From the NCBI GenBank assembly GCA_963732405.1, contig CAVSZG010000005.1, forward strand, positions 682,001 through 746,000: a stretch of 64,000 nucleotides of DNA. The letters run 5' to 3'. Of the stretch, positions 9,152-18,550 are shown piece by piece. The notes beneath the pieces were generated by a model that saw only the letters and a list, made by a program, of their open reading frames with translations, did not search any database and had not been told where the DNA came from. The translations under genes were made by a program, and so were the position numbers. The stretch is from JAUIAI01 sp963732405 (lineage in GTDB: Bacteria; Pseudomonadota; Gammaproteobacteria; Burkholderiales; Burkholderiaceae_E). The first letter of the stretch is position 1. Each line of letters begins with the position of its first letter.

Positions 9152-12039
9152 CAGGATTTCCCCTCGGGATCAGAGTCCGCCCCATTGCGATCGTGCGACA
9201 CCCGGCTCAGGGTGAGCACGGTGAGCAGGGTCGCGCCCACGACCGTGAGAAACACTCCCAGATCGAAGGCCGCCGCCGATGCCAGGCCGACCTCACCCAA
9301 CCATCCCAACACCGGGTGGGCCGTATGGCTGGTGAGAAACGGAAAACCGAACAGAAAACTGCCCAGGCCTGCAGTGACGCCGATCAGCAGGCCCACGCCA
9401 GCCAGACGGTCGAAGCGGATCGGCAATTTTGCTTCCATGGGTCGAAGGCCGAAGGCCATGTACTGGATGAGCAGGGCGATCGACACGATCAGGCCGGCGA
9501 TGAATCCGCCACCGGGCTGGTTGTGACCACGCAGGAAAATGTAGATGCCCACCAGCAAGGCGATCGGCAGGATCCAACCCGCGATCACCCGCAACATCAG
9601 GGGAAATACCTCGACGATCCAGGCGCGGTTGTCGGGCGCCCGGTCGCGCCGCACTACCTTGAGCCCGTCGAGCAGCGCGAACACGCCCAGGGCGGCAATG
9701 CCAAGCACCGTGATCTCGCCCATCGTATCGAAGCCACGGAAGTCGACCAGGATCACGTTGACGACATTCTTGCCGCCAGCCTGGATATAGCTGTTCGCCA
9801 TGTAATACCAGGCGAGTGATTCCGGATCACGGGTCATACCGGCCCAGGCCAGCCACCCGACGCCCAGCCCCGCTCCCACCGAGATGAGCACATGCAGGTA
9901 ATGGAGCAGCGGTCGCCGATTCAGGGGCTCATTGACCAGGGGCAGCAGGGCCAGGCCCATGAACAACAACACGGTCGAGACCACCTCGACCGATACCTGG
10001 GTAAGCGCCAGATCGGGGGCTGAGAATCGCATGAAGGCCAGCACTGTGGACAGGCCCACGATCGCCGATGTGATGATCATGCGCACGTGGTCGCGACGCC
10101 ACCAGACAGCAGCCAGGGCGCCGACAATTGCCATTAGCCAGACAGCCCAGGCAACCGGATCGGTCGGCAGGACCGGCAGCTCGCCGGCGTCGATGCGGCC
10201 CAGATCGCCAAGCGGTCCGACATTGAGCACCACGATCGGCGCGATCACCAGGAAGGCGAAGATCAAGCCCATCGTGCGTTGCTGCGAGCCTTTGTCGATC
10301 GCGGCAGTAGCGCGCACGCCGCGCAGGAAGAGTCGTTGAACCAGCCGCTCGAAGATCCGCCTGGCCGAGATCACGTCGTCATTGCGCGAATGCAGGTGAA
10401 AACGGAACTGCAGCACCGCGTAGAGCACGACGCCGGCCACCACGGCGATGAAGCTCATGAGCAGGGGCAGATTGAAGCCATGCCATAACGACAGATGGAA
10501 GTCGGGTATGGCCTTCGTGGGGCCGACGATGGCCGCTGCCACCTGCGTCACCAGAGGCTGGGCGATGAGCGCCGGCATCAGGCCCACCACGATGCAGATG
10601 ATCACCAGCAGGATCACCGGGAAGCGCAGACCGGGGCCCGGATCATGGGGGTGACCGGGTACGTCACGAGGCTCGCCGTTGAAGAAGGTATCGTGGATAT
10701 AACGAACCGAATAGGCCACGCTGAAGATGCCGCCCAACACCACCGCCCAGGGCGCGATGGTCGACAGCACCGGATTGCCTTCGATATGCAGCGCCGATTC
10801 GAAGAACATCTCTTTGGAGATGAATCCGTTGAACGGTGGAATGCCGGCCATGGCGGCGGCGGCCAGCGCAGCCAAGGTGGTGGTCACGGGCATCAGCGTG
10901 GCCAGACCGCCGAGACGGCGGATGTCCCGGGTCCCCGCCTCGTGATCGATGATGCCGGCACTCATGAACAAGGCCGCCTTGAAGGCCGCATGGTTCATGA
11001 TGTGAAAGACTGCGGCCGTAATGGCCATGGGCTGGCTGATGCCCAGCAGAAACATGATGATGCCCAGATGGCTCACGGTGGAATACGCGAGCAGCCCCTT
11101 CAGGTCGTGCTTGAACACCGCCGTGCCCGCCGCGAACACCAGCGTGACCAGACCGGCAGTGGCCACGACGGCCGTGAACAACTCATTGCCACCGATGATC
11201 GGATGCAGCTTGGCCACGAGCAACAGGCCGGCCTTGACCATGGTGGCCGAATGCAGATACGCCGACACGGGCGTTGGCGCCGCCATGGCCGCCGGCAGCC
11301 AGAAATGGAAGGGGAACTGGGCGCTCTTGGTGAAGGCGCCCAGCAGGATCAGGCCCAGCGCCCACGGATAACGCGGATCGTCAATGATCTCATAATGATG
11401 CGCCACCAGCTCGGAAATCGAGTAGGAGCCACCGATCTGGGCAAGCAGCACCGCGCCGGCGATCAGCCCCAGGCCGCCGCCGCCCGTTACGGCCAGAGCG
11501 ACCCGTGCCGAACGGCGGGATTCGGCGTTGTCGTTCCAGTAGCCGATCAGAAAAAAACTGGACAGCGACGTCAGTTCCCAGAAGATGGCCAGTCCGATCA
11601 GGTTGTCGGACAGCGCGATGCCGAGCATCGCCATCATGAACACCGTGAGGGTCATGTAGAAGCGATCGAGCGGATCGTGATCATGCAGGTAGTAGCGCGC
11701 ATAGATCACGATCAGGGCGCCGATACCCAGGATCAGGAAGCAGAACAACCAGGCCAGCGCATCGAGTCTGAGTGAGATATCGATGCCCAGTTCAGGCAGC
11801 CAGGCCAGGTGCCAGGCGATCGACCCGCCCTGCATGATCGTATCGACATGGGAAAAGAGCATGGCCAGCGCGACCATCAGCACCAGCACATAGGCAACCA
11901 TGGCCGGACCGCGGCCGAGCGCGCGCGGCGCCCATGCCGCCAGGGGCAGCCCGGCAAGCAGGGGAAACAGCAGGATGATGGGCAGGCTGATCACGTCCGA
12001 AGTGTAATCAAAAAAGCCGGCTCCACCGCAGTCGGTCAC
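9151..12039 (-). CDS. phaAB: Fused cation/proton antiporter subunits A and B (PhaAB/MnhAB)
   Basis: This 962-residue protein is a fusion of the NuoL-like MrpA subunit and the MrpB subunit, the arrangement typical of group 2 Mrp and Pha (K+/H+) systems. The N-terminal part carries FWELTSLSSFFLIGYW (E155 region), LGAFTKSAQFPFHFWLPAAM (about 233-252) and PTPVSAYLHSATMVKAG (255-271), the conserved antiporter core. A second set of helices around residues 600-760 matches the MrpA C-terminal extension. From about 810 to the end comes the MnhB domain with GHNQPGGGFIAGLIVS. It is the promoter-proximal antiporter gene. The start ATG at 12037-12039 is the longest option; a GTG 15 codons later is possible. 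Confidence 0.94.
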   Translation of the reverse strand: MTDCGGAGFFDYTSDVISLPIILLFPLLAGLPLAAWAPRALGRGPAMVAYVLVLMVALAMLFSHVDTIMQGGSIAWHLAWLPELGIDISLRLDALAWLFCFLILGIGALIVIYARYYLHDHDPLDRFYMTLTVFMMAMLGIALSDNLIGLAIFWELTSLSSFFLIGYWNDNAESRRSARVALAVTGGGGLGLIAGAVLLAQIGGSYSISELVAHHYEIIDDPRYPWALGLILLGAFTKSAQFPFHFWLPAAMAAPTPVSAYLHSATMVKAGLLLVAKLHPIIGGNELFTAVVATAGLVTLVFAAGTAVFKHDLKGLLAYSTVSHLGIIMFLLGISQPMAITAAVFHIMNHAAFKAALFMSAGIIDHEAGTRDIRRLGGLATLMPVTTTLAALAAAAMAGIPPFNGFISKEMFFESALHIEGNPVLSTIAPWAVVLGGIFSVAYSVRYIHDTFFNGEPRDVPGHPHDPGPGLRFPVILLVIICIVVGLMPALIAQPLVTQVAAAIVGPTKAIPDFHLSLWHGFNLPLLMSFIAVVAGVVLYAVLQFRFHLHSRNDDVISARRIFERLVQRLFLRGVRATAAIDKGSQQRTMGLIFAFLVIAPIVVLNVGPLGDLGRIDAGELPVLPTDPVAWAVWLMAIVGALAAVWWRRDHVRMIITSAIVGLSTVLAFMRFSAPDLALTQVSVEVVSTVLLFMGLALLPLVNEPLNRRPLLHYLHVLISVGAGLGVGWLAWAGMTRDPESLAWYYMANSYIQAGGKNVVNVILVDFRGFDTMGEITVLGIAALGVFALLDGLKVVRRDRAPDNRAWIVEVFPLMLRVIAGWILPIALLVGIYIFLRGHNQPGGGFIAGLIVSIALLIQYMAFGLRPMEAKLPIRFDRLAGVGLLIGVTAGLGSFLFGFPFLTSHTAHPVLGWLGEVGLASAAAFDLGVFLTVVGATLLTVLTLSRVSHDRNGADSDPEGKS

Positions 12040-12096
12040 TTCGGCCGCAGAAATGTCAGGGATATTGCTTGAGGCGGGCCGTGAGATCCGCCCTGC

Positions 12097-12372
12097 TCAA
12101 CCGAAATAGCGCTCGAAATTCTGATCCAGCCTGGCCTCGATGCGCGGCTTGAACCCGGCCAGCAGAATGCCCAGGGCGGCATCAAGTCTGACGCAGTCTT
12201 CCTCGATGGTCAGGGTGCCCTTGACCCCCGGCCGCTCGAAGCAGAGCACGTCATCCCGCCATTGGCACCGCACCGAATACCGGTCGGTCATTTCATCGGC
12301 GACCCGCTGTGCCGCCTGTCGGGCACCGGCCTTGCCCAGCTTGTGCGGGCGCTCGAAACTGAGCCTGGCCAT
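12097..12372 (-). CDS. Polyhydroxyalkanoic acid system family protein
   Basis: This 91-residue protein matches the small PHA_gran_rgn/TIGR02610 family found near PHA metabolism genes: an N-terminal FERPHKLGKAGARQAAQRVADEM-type helix (given here only in outline), a central strand pair with RCQWRDDVLCFERPGVKGTL, and a C-terminal helix ending in FERYFG. The molecular role is unknown; granule association or regulation has been proposed for the family. Its Shine-Dalgarno (AAGGAG) lies within the last codons of pncB, whose stop is six bases before this ATG, so translation of the two genes is probably coupled. A thiolase and a PHB depolymerase occur elsewhere in the window, but no PHA synthase. Confidence 0.82.
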   Translation of the reverse strand: MARLSFERPHKLGKAGARQAAQRVADEMTDRYSVRCQWRDDVLCFERPGVKGTLTIEEDCVRLDAALGILLAGFKPRIEARLDQNFERYFG

Positions 12373-12378
12373 GGGCGA

Positions 12379-13554
12379 TCACTCCTTGATATCGAAGACC
12401 TGGCGCAGGTATTTCAGATAGGCTTCGTCATGACACATGTTCTTGGCCGGCGTGTCGGACAGCTTGGCGACCGGCTGGCCATTGCAGCCGACCATCTTCA
12501 TCACGATCTGCAGGGGCGCATAACCCAGATCATTGGTCAGATTGGTGCCAATACCGAAGGCCAGCTTGGCACGACCATGAAAACGCCGGAACAGTTCGAT
12601 GGCCAGCGGAAAATTGAGGGAATCGGAATAGACGAGGGTTTTGGTCCGGGGATCGACCCGGTTCACTTCATAATGGGCGATCAGGCGCTCGCCCCAATCA
12701 AACGGATCGCCGGAATCATGGCGAGCGCCATCGAACAGCTTGCAGAAATACATGTCGAAATCGCGCAGGAAGGCATCCATGCCATACACGTCGGACAGCG
12801 CGATGCCCAGGTCACCGCGATATTCCTGGGCCCATTTCTCGAAGCCGAAGACCTGCGAGTCACGCAAGCGGGGGCCCAGGGCCTGGCAGGCCTGCAGATA
12901 CTCATGCGCCATCGTGCCCAGCGGAATCACGCCGTGCTTCATCGCGTAATAGACATTCGAGGTGCCTGCGAACACGGCGCCCAGGCGATCCCGACAGGTC
13001 AGGATGATTTCCTCGTGCCAGAGCCGGGAGAAGCGGCGCCGCGTGCCGTAGTCGGCGATCCGCATGTCGGCCAGGGATGAATCACCGGCGATCAGGGCAA
13101 TTTTCTCTTCGAGCCGGCGACGACCTTCGGCGTAGTCCGGCGTTGGCCGGTTGTTCCGGAAATAGATTTCATTGACGATGGCCAGGATCGGGATCTCGAA
13201 CAGAATGGTGTGCAGCCAGGGGCCGTGAACCTCGATGTCGATCTCGCCGTTGTGCTGCGCGCCAGGGGCGACATTCACATACTTGGCGTTCATCTGGAAC
13301 AGGGCCAGGAAGTCGACAAAATCGCTTTTCATGAAGCGCATGGCGCGCAGATAGTCGAGTTCACGCTCGCGAAAACGCAAGGTGCACAACTGTTCGATCT
13401 CCTCCTGGATCTCATCGATGTACGGCCGCAGATCGATGCCCGGCGTGCGGCACTTGAAGCGGTAGGTGACCTGGGCGCCCGGAAACTGATGCAGCACGAC
13501 CTGCATCATGCTGAACTTGTACAGGTCGGTATCCAACAGTGAGGTGATGATCAT
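12379..13554 (-). CDS. pncB: Nicotinate phosphoribosyltransferase
   Basis: This 391-residue enzyme converts nicotinate and PRPP, with ATP, to nicotinate mononucleotide in the NAD salvage (Preiss-Handler) pathway. Motifs include TDLYKFSMMQ at residues 9-18, ADYGTRRRFS (168-177) and PLGTMAHEYLQ (211-221) with H217 in the position of the phosphorylated histidine of E. coli PncB. GARHDSGDP (276-284) follows. Length and motif order match the bacterial PncB family. It precedes the PHA-system gene on the same strand and is divergent from the DUF3135 gene at 13780. Confidence 0.97.
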   Translation of the reverse strand: MIITSLLDTDLYKFSMMQVVLHQFPGAQVTYRFKCRTPGIDLRPYIDEIQEEIEQLCTLRFRERELDYLRAMRFMKSDFVDFLALFQMNAKYVNVAPGAQHNGEIDIEVHGPWLHTILFEIPILAIVNEIYFRNNRPTPDYAEGRRRLEEKIALIAGDSSLADMRIADYGTRRRFSRLWHEEIILTCRDRLGAVFAGTSNVYYAMKHGVIPLGTMAHEYLQACQALGPRLRDSQVFGFEKWAQEYRGDLGIALSDVYGMDAFLRDFDMYFCKLFDGARHDSGDPFDWGERLIAHYEVNRVDPRTKTLVYSDSLNFPLAIELFRRFHGRAKLAFGIGTNLTNDLGYAPLQIVMKMVGCNGQPVAKLSDTPAKNMCHDEAYLKYLRQVFDIKE

Positions 13555-13779
13555 GGTGTCAGGTCACGAAGTGCCCCGCGCAAACCCTGGCGTGCACGGC
13601 GATGCGACAAATGTAGCGCATCTTCGAATCCGGCCATGCCGTCGTGGATCAGGCACCCGGTCGGGGCGCCGGAACTTGAACCCGGCGTGTGATTTGTCCT
13701 CGGCAGCCAGTGCTCGCCCATGCACAATGCGCCTGAGCGGTCGATACGGACCGACGAACGGCAAACTGGACGGCACACA

Positions 13780-14076
13780 ATGAAAGATTTCGACGAGTTC
13801 AATTTCGACGAGTGGGCTGACCTGTATCGCACGGACCCGGCGGCGTTCGAAGCCCGCCGCCAGGCCATGTTTGCGATGCAGCTCGCGCGGGCCCCGATTC
13901 ATCAGGCCGAATCCGCGCGGGCCCTGCTGCGGGAATTCGACCGTCGTGCCGAAGGTCAGTCCGATCGGCAACGCCTGGAGACTGCCACAATGATGGCGGT
14001 CGAATCAATGAACGAGTTGACAACCCGCCTGCAAACGCTGCGCCGGAGCTTGATCGACACGACCGGGCCGCGCTGA
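13780..14076 (+). CDS. DUF3135 domain-containing protein
   Basis: This 98-residue soluble protein matches the DUF3135 family of small helical proteobacterial proteins. The pattern is FDEWADLYRTDPAAFEARR, then a segment ending LLREFDRRAE, then ATMMAVESMNELTTRLQTLR. The function is unknown. The ATG at 13780 is chosen over an in-frame upstream start at 13720 because homology begins at MKDFDEFNFDEW and a GGACGG sequence sits about eight bases ahead. It is an isolated plus-strand gene between two long minus-strand blocks and is followed by a rho-independent terminator. Confidence 0.8.
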   Translation: MKDFDEFNFDEWADLYRTDPAAFEARRQAMFAMQLARAPIHQAESARALLREFDRRAEGQSDRQRLETATMMAVESMNELTTRLQTLRRSLIDTTGPR

Positions 14077-14190
14077 ACGGGCCCCGGATGAATCGATTGA
14101 CGCGTCGCGGGTAAACCAGCCAGCATCACAAAAGGGCCCGCGACAGGGCGCCGGCAAGAGCGCTTCCCGAATCGACATCTGCCGCATCAC

Positions 14191-14221
14191 GACCGGACCG
14201 CCTGCGCGGGCCGGTCTTTTT
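14191..14221 (+). terminator. Rho-independent terminator after DUF3135 gene
   Basis: GACCGG and GGCCGGTC arms pair around a GC-rich loop, with a single bulged base on the 5' side, and are followed immediately by a run of five T. It lies 115 bases beyond the stop of the DUF3135 gene. On the other strand it sits just after the stop of the MdlB-like gene at 14252, but lacks a T tract in that direction. Confidence 0.75.
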
Positions 14222-14251
14222 CGTTGGACCGGGCAAGCTCCGGGCACCGGT

Positions 14252-16051
14252 TCAGTCCTGAATCTGCTGGAGCTGGTATAGGCGCCGATAGATGCCGTCG
14301 GCCATCGCCATCAGCCCCGGATGGCTGCCTGATTCGGCAACCCGTCCATGGTTGAGCACGATGATCCGGTCGGCGTCGCGAATGGTCGACAGGCGATGGG
14401 CGATCGCGATCACCGTGGTGCGGCCATGCAGACTTCGCAAGGCTCGGGATACCTCGCGTTCGGTGGCGCTGTCGACCCGGGCAGTGGCTTCATCGAGCAA
14501 CAGGATCCGCGGCTCGCCGGCCAGCGCGCGGGCGATGGCGAGCAACTGCTTCTGGCCGGCCGACAGGCGTGCACCCCCCTCGCCCAGCAACGTGTCATAG
14601 CCCTGCTCCAGGGCCTCGATGAACCTCTGGGCGCCGGCCTGACGGGCGGCCCGCTCGATCTGCGCGTGCGTCAGCGGGCGGCCCATGGCGATATTGTCCC
14701 GGACGGTGGCAGCGAGCAGGAAGGGCTCCTGCGGAACCACTGCCAGATCCTGGCGAAATGCCGCTTCGCCCAGATCGGCCAGGGCCACGCCGCCCAGATC
14801 GATGCGGCCGGACCAGGGCTGGTAAAAGCGCAACAACAAGCCCAGCAGCGTGCTTTTGCCGGCACCCGTGTGGCCGACGATGCCGGTGAACGAACCGGCC
14901 GGCATGTCCATCGTGATTCCGTGCAGCACCGGCGTGCCCGGCCGATAGCCGAAAGTCAGCGACTCGATCCGCACGCCTGCGTCGGCGATCCGCCCGAGTC
15001 CGCGGGCGACCGGCTGCGCCGGCTCATCGAGCAGTTGCTCGAGTCGTTCGGCGCACACCAACGCCTGCTGAAGCATTGAGAACTGCTGGGTGATCTGAAT
15101 CAGCGGCTCGACGATACGGCCGATATAGCTGATCACTGCGTAGAGCAGACCGACTTGCGCGCCCTCGAAACTGAGCGTACCGAAGGCCATGATCGCCGCC
15201 CCGATCAGCAGCAGATTGACGAGGTCGAGCGCCGGGCGCAACAGGAAGGCGTTGGCACGGATTTCGCGCATCCGGGAGCCGTAATACTGGTGATTGGTCC
15301 GGGCGAACGAGGCGGCATAGCGGCCAGCACTGCCGGTGGCCTGAAGCAAAGCCATGCCCGACATGCTCTCGGCCATCTGCGCATTGATGGCACTGCGCCA
15401 TTCGCGGGTCTGTGCCACCGCGGTTGCACTGAAGCGGCGGTAGATCCACACGATGAGCGTCATCACCGGAATCAACACCAGCATGATGAGCATGAGCCGC
15501 CAATCCAGCCAGGCCATCGCGAGCACCGCGCCGGCCAGCACGGTAGCGCCCTGCAGCACCTCGAACAAGACCTGCACATAGAGCTGGCGGATCTGCTCGG
15601 TGTCGTTGGTGATGCGGCTGACCACCTGCCCCGTGTTCGCCTGGTCGAACCAGGCCATCGGCAGACGCAGTACATGCTCATGTGCCCATTGGCGCAGGCG
15701 TTGTACCGAGCGCATCGCCACGCCGGCCAGGCGGATCAGGGTGAAGTAACGCAACAGTCCCGCACCCCAGCCGGCGGCCAGCATGCCAGCGAGCAGCCAG
15801 AACGCAGACCGGGCATCGAACTGGCGCGGCACGATCTGCGTGTCGATCAGCTGCTTGCCCATTATTGGTACCAGCGCTTCGAGCAGACCGGCGATCACCA
15901 GCCAGGCCAGGGCCCAGCGAAACCGCCGGGCGTCGGGTCTGACGGCGCGCATCAGCAAGGCCACGCCGGCGATACCGCGTCGATCTGGTGACGATCGGGG
16001 CTCCCTCTGATTCGCGGACGAGGTCGCCGCTTGCGCTGACTCAGGCGGCAT
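14252..16051 (-). CDS. ABC exporter half-transporter, MdlB-like (LSAGQ partner)
   Basis: This 599-residue protein has an N-terminal six-helix ABC exporter domain (about 40-340) fused to an ATPase domain. Walker A is GHTGAGKST (393-401), the signature is the variant LSAGQ (496-500), Walker B is ILLLDE (516-521) with the catalytic Glu present, and H552 is the switch histidine. It pairs with the preceding gene to form a heterodimeric multidrug- or lipid-type exporter like E. coli MdlAB or B. subtilis YheIH. The start at 16049-16051 overlaps the upstream gene by 11 bases; a longer open frame upstream merely runs antisense-free through the neighbour's coding region. The substrate is unknown. Confidence 0.93.
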   Translation of the reverse strand: MPPESAQAATSSANQREPRSSPDRRGIAGVALLMRAVRPDARRFRWALAWLVIAGLLEALVPIMGKQLIDTQIVPRQFDARSAFWLLAGMLAAGWGAGLLRYFTLIRLAGVAMRSVQRLRQWAHEHVLRLPMAWFDQANTGQVVSRITNDTEQIRQLYVQVLFEVLQGATVLAGAVLAMAWLDWRLMLIMLVLIPVMTLIVWIYRRFSATAVAQTREWRSAINAQMAESMSGMALLQATGSAGRYAASFARTNHQYYGSRMREIRANAFLLRPALDLVNLLLIGAAIMAFGTLSFEGAQVGLLYAVISYIGRIVEPLIQITQQFSMLQQALVCAERLEQLLDEPAQPVARGLGRIADAGVRIESLTFGYRPGTPVLHGITMDMPAGSFTGIVGHTGAGKSTLLGLLLRFYQPWSGRIDLGGVALADLGEAAFRQDLAVVPQEPFLLAATVRDNIAMGRPLTHAQIERAARQAGAQRFIEALEQGYDTLLGEGGARLSAGQKQLLAIARALAGEPRILLLDEATARVDSATEREVSRALRSLHGRTTVIAIAHRLSTIRDADRIIVLNHGRVAESGSHPGLMAMADGIYRRLYQLQQIQD

Positions 16052-17834
16052 CCAGACTCGCCTGAAGTTGCTGGTAACGCCACTGCGCCGCATACCAGCC
16101 ATCATCTTGCAGGAGTTGATGATGCGTGCCGCGCTCGACGATCCGGCCCTGATCGAGCACGATGATCTGATCGGCATCGACCACCGCCGAGAGTCGGTGC
16201 GAGATGATGATCGAGGACTGCGCGGCACCGACGGCGCCCGTCGCACCCCTTGCCAGAACAGAGTCGGCGGCGCGCCGTTCACGAAGGTGTTGAAGTATCC
16301 GGGCCTCGGTACCGGTGTCGACCGCGCTGAGCGCATCATCGAGGACCAGCAGCGAGGCTTTCGCGAGCAGCGCACGAGCGATCGCCACCCGCTGACGCTG
16401 ACCGCCCGACAGCGTCACGCCGCGTTCGCCAACCAGGGTCGAATAGCCGTCGTGCAAGCGCTCGATGTCATCATGCAGGTCGGCGAGCCGGGCGGCGGCG
16501 ACGATGGCCTCGTGGCCTGCATCGGGACGGGCGAGCGCGATGTTTGCCGCAATGGTCGTGGAAAACAGGAAGGCCTCCTGCGGCACCCAGGCGATCGAGG
16601 ACTGCAGTGCGGCCAGCCGATAGTCAGCCAGTGCACACGCCCCCCAGCGGATCTCACCGGCGCGCGGCGTTTGGTGGCGCAGCAACAAGGCAATCAAGGT
16701 GGACTTGCCCGCACCGGTCGGACCGACCACGCCCAGGGTCGACCCCTGGGCCAGGGCGAGCGAGACCTCGCTGAGCGCATCGTGGCTCTGGCCAGGATAG
16801 GCGAATGACACCCCATCCAACACGAGTTCACCGACCGCTGCGTCGACGACCTGACCCAGGTCGTCGATATCGGATGGGGCCGCCAGAACCGGTTCGAGCC
16901 GCGACCAGGCGGCCCGCCCACGCTCGATAAGCGACAACACCCAACCCATGGCGAACATCGGCCAGATCAGCTGGCCCAGATACATGGTGAAGGCAGTGAG
17001 CTCACCCACGCTGAGTTGCTGGGCATTCACCAGCCAACCGCCAACCCCCATGACCAGCACGACCGCCGCCCCCATGCTGAGGCCCACGACGGGCTCGTAG
17101 GCCGATTCCCAGCGCAAGGCCTCGAAGCCCGCATCGGCCGCCTCCTGCGTGCGTCGGGAGAAGATGGCATGCACCGGCTCTTCGAGACCGAGAGCGCGCA
17201 ATGCACGCACCCCGGCAATGGTCTCCTGGGTCTGTTCGTTCAGTCGCGAGAAAGCATCGAGCGAATCGCGCGAGGCATCATGCACCCGTCGCGATATCAG
17301 GAAGAAGCCTGCCGCCATCAGGGGAAACGGCAGCAAGACCACCAGACCCAGTCGCCAGTCCAGCCCCAGCGTCATCATGGCGACCACGATGACGAAGCTC
17401 AACGAACCATCGAAGCCGGCCAGAAAGGCCTCGCCGGCCGCCATTTCGATCGCATCGATATCATTGGTGGCCAGCGCCATCAGATCCCCGGTGCGCCGAT
17501 GCTGGAAAAAGCGCGGACCATGCAGGCTCAGACGCTCATAGAGACGGGTGCGCAACTGCACGCCCAGACGGTAGGCCGTGCCATAGAGCACGATGCGCCA
17601 GCCCACCCGCAACAGATAGATCGCCAGACCGATCGCCACGAGGATGCCCACGCCGCGAATCAGTTCAGGGCCGCTCAGCGTGCCGGCCAATAGTGAATCG
17701 GCGGCAGCGCCCACCCGACGTGGTACCCAGGCGGTGAGCACGGCCACGCCGGCGAGCATCATGGCGGACAGCGCATAAGCGGGCCAGTGCCGGCGCGCGA
17801 ACCGGCCGATCAGTTGCGACAGTGACGTGTTCAT
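16041..17834 (-). CDS. ABC exporter half-transporter, MdlA-like (degenerate ATP site)
   Basis: This 597-residue ABC exporter has six predicted membrane helices (about 20-300) and a C-terminal ATPase domain. Walker A is GPTGAGKST (371-379), the signature is canonical LSGGQ (475-479), and the H-loop is H546. Walker B ends LLVLDD (495-500), so D500 stands where the catalytic Glu is expected. Together with the LSAGQ signature of its partner this creates one degenerate and one intact nucleotide site, as in known heterodimeric exporters. The N-terminal NTSLSQLIGRFARRHWPAY matches MdlA/YheI-like proteins. It begins 11 bases after livF ends. Confidence 0.93.
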   Translation of the reverse strand: MNTSLSQLIGRFARRHWPAYALSAMMLAGVAVLTAWVPRRVGAAADSLLAGTLSGPELIRGVGILVAIGLAIYLLRVGWRIVLYGTAYRLGVQLRTRLYERLSLHGPRFFQHRRTGDLMALATNDIDAIEMAAGEAFLAGFDGSLSFVIVVAMMTLGLDWRLGLVVLLPFPLMAAGFFLISRRVHDASRDSLDAFSRLNEQTQETIAGVRALRALGLEEPVHAIFSRRTQEAADAGFEALRWESAYEPVVGLSMGAAVVLVMGVGGWLVNAQQLSVGELTAFTMYLGQLIWPMFAMGWVLSLIERGRAAWSRLEPVLAAPSDIDDLGQVVDAAVGELVLDGVSFAYPGQSHDALSEVSLALAQGSTLGVVGPTGAGKSTLIALLLRHQTPRAGEIRWGACALADYRLAALQSSIAWVPQEAFLFSTTIAANIALARPDAGHEAIVAAARLADLHDDIERLHDGYSTLVGERGVTLSGGQRQRVAIARALLAKASLLVLDDALSAVDTGTEARILQHLRERRAADSVLARGATGAVGAAQSSIIISHRLSAVVDADQIIVLDQGRIVERGTHHQLLQDDGWYAAQWRYQQLQASLDAA

Positions 17835-17845
17835 GGGCGAGGGTC

Positions 17846-18550
17846 TCAGACGGCGAGATATTGCTCGCGAACCTCGCGGGAGGATTCGAGTTCACGCATC
17901 GTGCCGGCGAAGCGAATCGCGCCCTTCTCGATGATGTAGGCACGGTCGGCCACCTGCCTCGCGAAATGAAGATTCTGCTCGGACAACAGAATCGCCACGC
18001 CATCCGTCTTCAGTCGATGCACCGCCTTGACCATCTGGTCAACGATCACCGGTGCCACCCCCTCGGACGGCTCGTCGAGCAGGATGCAGACAGGATTGCC
18101 CATCAGGGTTCGGGCAATCGTCAGCATCTGCTGCTCGCCGCCCGACATCTGCCCGCCCAGGCGCTCGGGCATGGCGCCCAGGTTCGGAAACAGATCGACC
18201 AGTCGGTCCCAGTGCCAGACGGGCGCAGCCGCGCGCGCCGGCTGGCGGCCGACCTCCAGATTCTCGCGCACGGTCAGTCCGGTAAAGATGCGGCGATCTT
18301 CCGGCACATAGCCCAGGCCGATACGCGCAATCCGGTATGGGGGCAGCCGGTCGATTCGATGACCGGAAAATTCGATCCGCCCGGCCGCGATCGGTGTCAG
18401 GCCCATGATCGATTTCATGGTGGTCGACTTGCCCGCGCCATTGCGCCCGAGCAGCACCACCACCTCGCCTGCGCCAACCGTCAGACTCACGCCGGACAGG
18501 ATGTGAGCCCGTCCGTAGTAGGTGTGGATGTCTTCGACAACCAGCATCAA
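17846..18550 (-). CDS. livF: Branched-chain amino acid-type ABC transporter ATP-binding protein LivF
   Basis: This 234-residue ATPase has Walker A GRNGAGKST (about 34-42), the signature MSGGEQQM and Walker B CILLDEPSEG, followed by the LivF-typical GVAPVIV segment. It is the second ATPase of a LivKHMGF-type importer. Its ATGA start overlaps livG by four bases. Family members import branched-chain amino acids, amides, urea or aromatic and heterocyclic acids, so the name says little about the substrate. Gene order next to molybdenum hydroxylase and reductase genes suggests that the substrate is what those enzymes degrade. Confidence 0.95.
   Translation of the reverse strand: MMLVVEDIHTYYGRAHILSGVSLTVGAGEVVVLLGRNGAGKSTTMKSIMGLTPIAAGRIEFSGHRIDRLPPYRIARIGLGYVPEDRRIFTGLTVRENLEVGRQPARAAAPVWHWDRLVDLFPNLGAMPERLGGQMSGGEQQMLTIARTLMGNPVCILLDEPSEGVAPVIVDQMVKAVHRLKTDGVAILLSEQNLHFARQVADRAYIIEKGAIRFAGTMRELESSREVREQYLAV

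Noticed and set aside
16052..16375. A longer N-terminus of the MdlB-like exporter
   Set aside because: The extra codons run inside the 3' coding part of the MdlA-like gene in another frame and add no homology; the ATG at 16051 gives the normal family start.
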